A stretch of DNA of 64,000 nucleotides from Pararge aegeria (Eukaryota > Arthropoda > Insecta > Lepidoptera > Nymphalidae). This document shows positions 56,800 through 64,000 of the stretch, one piece after another. The position numbers were made by a program, and so were the translations under genes. The notes beneath the pieces are model-generated. The model had not been told where the DNA came from. It saw only the letters and a list, made by a program, of their open reading frames with translations, and made no database searches. Every line of letters begins with the position of its first letter. Position 1 is the first letter of the stretch. The stretch lies in NCBI RefSeq assembly GCF_905163445.1, contig NC_053189.1:11364001-11428000 (forward strand). The letters run 5' to 3'.

Positions 56800-58400
56800 T
56801 TAATAGTCCTCGTTGATAATTCTTTAGATTATTAACTATTCGACCGACGATTTAGTTACTTAGTTAATAATTCTTTAAAACGGGCTTTTGACAGAACATC
56901 AGTACAACAAAAACCAGACGTGCAGGCTTAGAGGCTCTAAAACGAGTGACAATAGGTCAATTTTATTTTGGACCGTATTCACAGAGTTCAATTCTCGAAA
57001 ACAACTCCTCGATTGCGATTGAGGAAATCTTGTACTAAGGCTACTAACTAAACACACGAATCCAGCGTGTGGTATGTCGAGTGCTTTTTTACTCGTGATT
57101 TCTATATTTTTTAGCTCATTTCTTACGATCCTGCTTGGAAACTTCATTTAGCCGTGCCTTTTTTTTTTAATTCTTAATTCCCAAGCGAACGAACAAATAG
57201 GGAGCAACTTGTAGTCCCCGTACTCTGGACGTGCCCGAAGCGTGAGACTCTCTTTCTCTTCAATAGGGTTGTCATAAGTAAACACTAAGAATGCTTCGAA
57301 CTCTTTGTATGGAAAAATAAATATGCGTCTTTTGATTAAATATTTTTTCCTAATGAAATATACTTATGCATCCTTCAATATTATTTGGTAATTTTGCTAT
57401 ACGTTGTTTTTTTTAATAGTTTATATAAATTACAACTTTTAATAATTTAAATAATAGAAATATTATAATTAAAAAATGCAATTAAAGTGCTTATACTTTT
57501 TAATAATCATAATATAAACGATAACTCTAAACAACAATGTGTTTTATCAGAACACCTTAATAGATTAAAGAAGCAAACAGCTGAAATACAAACTTAATAA
57601 TAAAGTAACAACAAAATGAAACTGAATTCAATGGAAATTTAGCTGTGGCCTTCAAAATGGAATGTTTAGTAGTGCAGAAGTTGAAGCGTACAACATCTCA
57701 AATTGGAAAATGTACTTTCATTTCATGTTTAATAGCTACCAAAAATCATTCACCTAAAAGTTTTTTGTTGTTTATGAAATACAATTCACCGAAGTACCAC
57801 ACCACTATATACATCTATACTCCCACTATACTCTCTATACACAAACTACCCTAGTAAATTAAACCAAAGATTAAATATTCTAAACAGTTATTACATTAGA
57901 TAACTTTTTACTTTAAAAGTTTAAATGTAATGGGTAATAGAAGTTTTGCTTATATTTAATATTAGTATGTAGTATTATATATCATACACACATTTAGATT
58001 TAACTGTGGGCAACAAAAAAAGATAATTTATGTTTTTTTTTTGTAATAACTGATGGCCTAATCAAATCGCCAACCTAATGATAATGGAAAAGCATATCCT
58101 ATAAAGCTAAACTTCGCAGGGCAAGGAACACATCCTGCTAATTTCCGCCTTTGTCAATCATCCTAGGGGCATTTATGCTCATTTTAAGCCTGATGTGCCT
58201 CCTTCAGACCAGAACACAGCGATGCTACTTGGCAGCAGAGATAAGCTTAGCGATAGTGTGCCCGGACAAGCTATTTCACAAAAAGCCACTACTTGTAACT
58301 GTAATGTTATCATGTAATCAAACTTTCACATTATTCAAGTGATAGAGAAAATGACACAGATTTACTTCTTGTGTCATCACATGTAAATAAAGTAAATAAG
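56800..58400. other. Spacer between RNF181 and the large gene
   Basis: No gene recognised. A repeat piece with CTTCAATAGGGTTGTCATAAG lies at about 57258. The frames at 56899-57147 (minus) and 58151-58342 (plus) have no domain or splice context. Confidence 0.4.
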
Positions 58401-58586
58401 AAATTATCTTTTTTATTGACCTTCGTTTAGTATTTAAAGATTTTATCAATCAAAAATTCTAAAAGTTACCTAGACCGAAAATTTATTTATTTTCATAAGG
58501 TTATTAGGGTACACTCAAAGTGTGGAAAAATCCAATGTAGAAATATATGTACCAGAACGTAATAAAATTAATTTTAGGAAGGAAAT

Positions 58587-61067
58587 TTAACTAAACATGG
58601 AATTATGAAGAGTTTCCACATCCTCTTTTCTTTGCTCAGCTCGTAATTTCTCTTTTTTGAAAGCCTCATATTCCTCATCATCTGTAGGCAGCTCGTAGCG
58701 GCAAAAGGGGCATGAATTAGTCTGCAATAATAAATTTATTTTTTCTTTTTACTTTCATTGCTCGTAAATCTGATCTTATTACATAAATATAATGATCTTA
58801 GTCTATATTAAACACGCGTGTTTTTTTTTAATTTGCCTCACTTGTATTCTAGCCTCACTGCAAGTATGCTACTTACTTAAAACTTTTGTGTACAAAGAAT
58901 TATAAAGTTAACCATTTTACATTCTATATTTTGGAAATAGCAGTTTTTATGCGGCTAATAATACAAAGCATGTGCTAATCTCGGTAACTAAAAGATAATT
59001 CTTCATTTATAAATACATATATACAGTCTATGATAACCAGTTGAGCACATTTTAGTAATAAATAACTTTTAAAGTATTTTGTATGTATACAGAATGTGAA
59101 AAATTTAATTGATGAGTAAAGTAAATACAATACTCTTCTCTCATCTTCCATTATTTAAAAATGAACCAGTATAATCCTACCCTCGAAAAAAATTGAGAGT
59201 TAGATTGAGAATTAAGTTAGGAAATGTAGTCACAAAATTTAATGAATTTTTATTCCTTTAGCATAACTAAACAAAAAGTAAACTGTGAAAAGATGGCAAA
59301 AAAAGAAAGTTTGATTCTGCATAGAAAAAGTTAATTTTGCTAACTATTTATATAAAGTAAGTTACCTGATTTAGCCATGTTAAAATACATTTTTTGTGAA
59401 ACACATGATGGCAAGGCAATTCCTTTGCTTTTTCATTGTATCTGAACTTTAATAAGCATATGGTACAGCTCTTGTCTTTGGTTTGTATTGTAATCATTGG
59501 AAGGTTTTTCACAGCCTCTTTGGATGCTGCTGGTGGTAATCTAGAAGAAATAAGTTAATAATTATAGCTATTAATAGCTTAATTAAAATTAAAGTAAGAA
59601 AATAAAATTTAATAGGAAACTGGATTTTATTTGGGCTTAATTAAAAACAGGCAATATAAAATGCTACATTATAATTAGAATGCAAAGGTAAAATTTGTCA
59701 AAATCAACAAGTTTATAATAAGTCAGGTGAGATATTGTGATGCCTAATGCTTATTTTTCAGCCAAGCAAAAAAATTATTAATTCTTTCACAACTTAATGG
59801 TCAAACACATCTTCTAACAATCCCCCTTTATGTTCCTTCAATCCTTAGTTGTTTTTGACATATCACACTTCATACAAGCAAATATTTCAGGTGGTCAGAT
59901 CAAGGTAAGGAAACCAATGTCCATACATTTTACAATGATTTACCAGGCCATTGATAGGACACCATGGAGTTGTATTACGTATAATCACTGCTCTAGAGAT
60001 TATTCCCTTATTATTAAAATATACATTTAATTAACCATGGTTATTATAGGAAGCGGCGATAGAGCATTGGGTAGGAGCTCAACTTCACTTTGGGGGGCCG
60101 ACTTTCAATCACTTGCTTCAACAGTAAAGGAAAACATCGTGAGGAAACCTGCATGCTCTCAGGCATGCATGCAACTTCAGTTTCAATCCCAGCACGCACT
60201 CATAACTTTTCTTAGTTAAGTGCGTTTGAAGTAATAAAAATATCACTTGCTTGAACGGTGAATGAAAACATTGTGAGGAAACCTGCATGCCTGAGAGTTC
60301 TACATAATTTTCTTGAAGGTGTGTGGAGTCCACCAATCCGCACTGGGCCAATCAGGTGGACTACTGCCTTAACCCCTTCTCATTGTGGGAGGAAACCCAT
60401 GCACTGTAGTGGGCCAGTAATGGGTTGATGTTATTATGATGATGATAATAGGATTGATGAATTTCTTAACAAGGTTAAAGTAGAAAAATTCCAAAGATTG
60501 TAGAACTATAAAATGACGCTGAAAAAGGGCAAACTGGCATGTTTCTTGCCGGCTTCTTCTTAGTAGAATCTGCCTTCCAAACTGGTGGTAGAGGCACCAC
60601 AAAAAGTAATTATTTCAAGTCAACTAGACTTGAAATAAATACATTTTGAATTTGAATTTTACTCGCTCAGAGAATGATCATGATTCTCAATCTAGTTTTT
60701 GGACCCTAATCAATAATACGTAAATATAACAGTTATGATGTTCATAATTCTGGGTTGATTATTTACATGAAGCAAACAATCAGCTCAAATAACAGCCCTT
60801 TTTTATTTTAGAAAACCATACATACGTAAATCATAAATCCATGTGTGATATGCATTCCTTATGCTCAACTGCTAATTATTAATTAGCCGAGTCTTTATTA
60901 AAGTTATGTACCTATAGGAAATACAATACCTACCTCGGCCATTCTCCGGAGTAATCGTCTCCATATACGCCGAAATCTATTAGGAACCTTGCCATGTGAA
61001 GGAGATGATTTGGTTGTTCACCATCCTGTAATTCCCTCCAACCCATTTCTTGAAAATAATCAGCCAT
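58587..61067 (-). CDS. RNF181: RNF181, RING-H2 E3 ubiquitin ligase
   Basis: Three exons join in frame: 61067-60934, 59540-59366, 58721-58587, for 147 residues (human RNF181 is about 153). Residues 1-44 (MADYFQEMGW) are the family's N-terminal arm. LPPAASKEAVKNLP (46-59) precedes a RING-H2 finger with C70, C73, C88, H90, H93, C96, C107 and C110; TNSCPFCRYELPTDDEEY (104-121) is nearly diagnostic. A charged tail follows. The enzyme transfers ubiquitin from an E2 to substrates in the cytosol. All eight zinc ligands are present. Minus-strand AATAAA hexamers lie at 58482-58487 and 58412-58417. Intron 1 carries a rearranged SINE and a LINE tail. The gene precedes the large gene on the same strand with a 2.3-kb gap, so they have separate promoters. 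Confidence 0.95.
60048..60445 (+). repeat. Rearranged SINE family 2 (partial dimer), RNF181 intron 1
   Basis: A head (GCGGCGATAGAGCATTGGG) runs into CACTTGCTTCAACAGTAAAGG and CCTGCATGCTCTCAGGCATG; then a second box B region (TTTCAATCCCAGCACGCAC) restarts and runs through the whole body to GGGTTGATGTTATTATGATG. The body segment CACTTGCTT..AACATYGTGAGGAAACC is therefore present twice. Confidence 0.75.
60455..60660 (+). repeat. LINE-type 3' tail (CCGGCTTCTTCT ... TTGAATTTGAA)
   Basis: TGTTTCTTGCCGGCTTCTTC, TAGAATCTGCCTTCC, CTGGTGGTAGAGGCACC, then AAATACATTTTGAATTTGAAT. The same phrase forms the arms of the inverted repeat at 23852-24332 and a piece near 37975. Confidence 0.65.
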
Positions 61068-64000
61068 TGTATGCAATGAAAATTAAAATTGGCGGAAAAA
61101 ATCAACAATTTTAATATTTTTGTTGCCAATGCCTACGCCCAAACACGGACGCCAGAGACAAATAATTTTTGACAGAAGTTCTATTTTAGACTTGAAAGCT
61201 AGGTATTGAAAGTCATCGGTCATAGATTACAGATGCTCACCCCTTTATTGTTTATAGGCAATGAATAAGGACCAGTGATGTATTAGAAATTCATTACCTA
61301 CTAAAATTTACCTATAGTAGCTCCTTCATGTTATAATGCTTATAATTATTTTAGGAGAATAATTAGTCATTGAAATGTTGAATTTGTTAAGTATATAAAT
61401 ATAAACTAGATTCTGTATCTGAGATGTAAATGTACTCATTGATTTGCAACAATATGATTAATCTCCTCCCGGCTTTTGACAACGAACATAATTTCTAGTA
61501 CCTACCTAACTATACCGTGAAATAATGTATTAATATCACATTTTCTTAGTGCAAGTCAATCCTTACTAATTTTATAAATGCAAAAATGTGTTTGTTCGTC
61601 CATTACGCCCTAACCAATTAGCATGATTTTTGGTAGGTATAGAATAATTCAAACGGACAGCTAGTAACATAGACTACCGTTCCGCAGAATTTGTAAAAAA
61701 CCGTGACGAACGCGGACGAAGAACGCGAGCAACAGCCAGTAAGGACAAAAATCATGGACAGTAAGTAATGTCCATGATTTTGAAATAATTGCCTGTTACT
61801 ATACGGAGATGATTACTTGCACAGATTACATGGTCTCCAACCCTCCTGCCCAGGCAGATCGGCGGGGTCATGTTTCAGTGCTTAGCTCCTGGCGAGCTTT
61901 TGAGTTTACCTCCATACCCCGCAAACGCTGTTACAACCGTTCCGAAAAAAATACACTTCCACGGTCCACCGACGGCAAAAGGACCCTGGTGTCACCATTC
62001 CGAAGAAGTTTAGCCCACTTGGTGACCCTGTTCGATTTGACTATCAGCTGAAATGACGATTGTTCTTAATGACTATTGTGTGGTTCTGAATTCAAAACAT
62101 TTTTAACGGTTGTCTTCATACGACAACGCGTCGCTGTATGTAAACATTTTTTACCCGCTATTGACGTTGCTGCTAATCCAATAATTAAGTTAATTAGAAA
62201 TGTTTGAGGAGCCTGCCGGAATTCGCCCTCCGAGGTAGGCTGAAGAATTACCTACTAAGCGATAACCGCTATCAGCAGCTATTAAGTAATAAATATATAA
62301 CTCATGCATTTTTAGGCCCAAAATTACCTTTGGCTGTTTAAAAAGCGTAATACAAATTATAAAATCCTACAAATAATGTATACCATCTTCCGACCTACAG
62401 CTTATTTTCAGAAACAGGTCTTATCAACTAGCTGATTACGTCAACATCATTTGGGGCAAGTTTGATAATATGAGGTAAGCTGAAGTAGGTAAGTACCTAC
62501 CTACGTTAGATTACGAAAACTACACCACGCACAAGCAGTAGTGGGCAGTCATAATAAACTGACGAACGTGTGTTAGCTAGTCGTGATTGTGTCGTGATTA
62601 AATATAATTCATTCAATATCTAACATTCAAAACCGGTAAGACCTTGTTTACGCGCCTATTTTTAAATACTTTAATATACACAGCAGCTATAGGTTACCTA
62701 GGGTAATACCTGTAACATTGCACCTATGTTGGCGCTTGTTATCTACACTAAAATTAGGTACCTACCTATGTTATTTTATGTTTACGAAGAAGTACAGAAA
62801 TTCTTAGACTAGGTGAAGTCATCGAAACAATTTTATTTACAACAGTCAGCGATTTAATGTACCTATCTACAGATTAAAATAACGCATATTATAGACGGCA
62901 GCGAAGCACAATAATTTATAATTTCTATTTAATTTGTTACAAATTTAAGTAGTAGTAGGTAGGTACCTGTAGGAAAAGTAACCACATACCTACCTACTAA
63001 TTGCATTTTTTAAATTCTTATCATTTGTCAACACAAATTCCTGTCGGAAATATGTAACATATACTTACGTACCTATATGTGACATATTTCCGATAGGAAT
63101 TCATTATATTTGTAGGCAGTTATCTCAATTCCCTCAGCATCATACCTAAGTAAGTTTTTTTAATTATTATTTCGCTTTGATTCCAACTGTATTTAGATTA
63201 ATGTGTATCTAATAGATATTTAATTACGTACCTGCCTACCTATCTAAGTAAAAGTATTCAGCAGGTAGATAGTACCTAGAATGAATAGTACCTTTGTTAA
63301 TTAGTAATATATTACCTACTCTGATCACCGCCACAAGTTATAATTGGTGACGCAATAGCGTTGAATGTCGTTTTAACTGCGAATGGGACAATTTGTTATA
63401 ATTATCTCAGATACAGGACCTAGATGTACATACAGTTTGTCTTTTGGCTATTTTATATTAAAGGTATACCTATATAAAAATATATAATAATACTAATTAT
63501 TAATAGTAATGTATTATTAATACTAATGGTTACCGTTCTATTTACATAAAAACAAACACTACAAGTTTATACAACTATAGCATGATTTCATCAAGGTAGG
63601 TACCTAAGTCTAAAATACTCCACCAGAATCATACTAAAAATTGTAGTTGTGTAAGTAGGTTACAGCCTACGCTAGTAGGTAAACGTGCTTCGGATACCGG
63701 TTTGAATTCGAAATGCGTTGTCGCCTTATTGAGAACGCATCAACGCATTCTTTGAATATAATATCAACAGTGAAATCATTCGTCGGGGACTTCTATATAT
63801 AACTTTTACTGCAGTTAGAATAACATAACAAATAATATAAATAGGTACGAAAGTATGGATTATTGTTTATCACGCTAGAATGGCTGAACAGATGAGTAGA
63901 TGAAATTTAGCATAGAGATAGATTATAGGTAGTCTGGAATAGCACATAATAATTTGCTAGTTACTTTTTACAGCAAAAATGTACGGTTCCCGTGAGATAG
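61068..64000. other. Right-end intergenic region
   Basis: No gene recognised. Holds a minus-strand GACGAACGCGGACGAAG-type element piece at 61553-61745, a perfect 13-bp hairpin at 61748-61781, a 28-bp-arm hairpin at 63036-63101, many CCTACCTAC/GTAGGTAGG tracts, and an ACGCTAGAATGGCTGAACAG piece at 63870 also found at 55960. The 80-residue frame at 61809-62051 is unrecognised. Confidence 0.45.

Overview
The window looks like nuclear DNA of a moth or butterfly (Lepidoptera). It is AT-rich, its genes have GT-AG introns, and about half of it is interspersed repeats of kinds I associate with lepidopteran genomes: tRNA-headed SINEs, decayed non-LTR retrotransposon tails, elements starting with the 'GCCCGCGACTTCGTC' box, hAT-type MITEs and many short (TAGG)n-like tracts. 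The protein genes were read by translating and joining exons by hand. In every multi-exon gene each junction has a splice consensus and keeps frame.

Layout. (1) 1-537, minus: first two exons of a secreted serine carboxypeptidase (S10 family), continuing past the left edge. (2) 782-5064: a complete hAT transposon with an 8-bp target duplication and an apparently intact two-exon transposase, 237 bp upstream of the carboxypeptidase start codon. (3) 5923-13286, minus: a four-exon gene for a 263-residue secreted protein of unknown function. (4) 13.3-18.8 kb: repeats only. (5) 18878-25513, plus: complete eight-exon PDCD2L (ribosome-biogenesis chaperone family). (6) 25.5-33.3 kb: no gene recognised; MITEs and LINE debris. 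(7) 33374-33868, plus: p23 HSP90 co-chaperone in one uninterrupted coding exon. (8) 35796-56323, minus: a 22-exon gene predicted to make a 1,775-residue protein. (9) 58587-61067, minus: RNF181, a RING-H2 ubiquitin ligase, three exons. (10) 61.1-64 kb: no gene seen; short hairpins and repeats.

The most unusual object is gene (8). It has a Cys/Lys-rich N-terminal region, then five diverged copies of one module of roughly 165-200 residues. The third copy is set apart from the second by an acidic, lysine- and proline-rich linker. Each module has an N-terminal 'x-x-Q-A/Y ... W ... G/D' helical block and a C-terminal '(G)IL ... FY-F-D-P' block. The arrangement recalls papain-like folds such as peptidase C76, but the expected catalytic Cys and His are not apparent in any copy. 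I therefore infer a multi-module pseudoenzyme or scaffold. That fold assignment is a hypothesis and not a database result.

The genes do not form an operon and share no obvious pathway. PDCD2L, p23 and RNF181 are housekeeping-type protein-quality or ribosome-assembly genes; the rest are lineage-variable.
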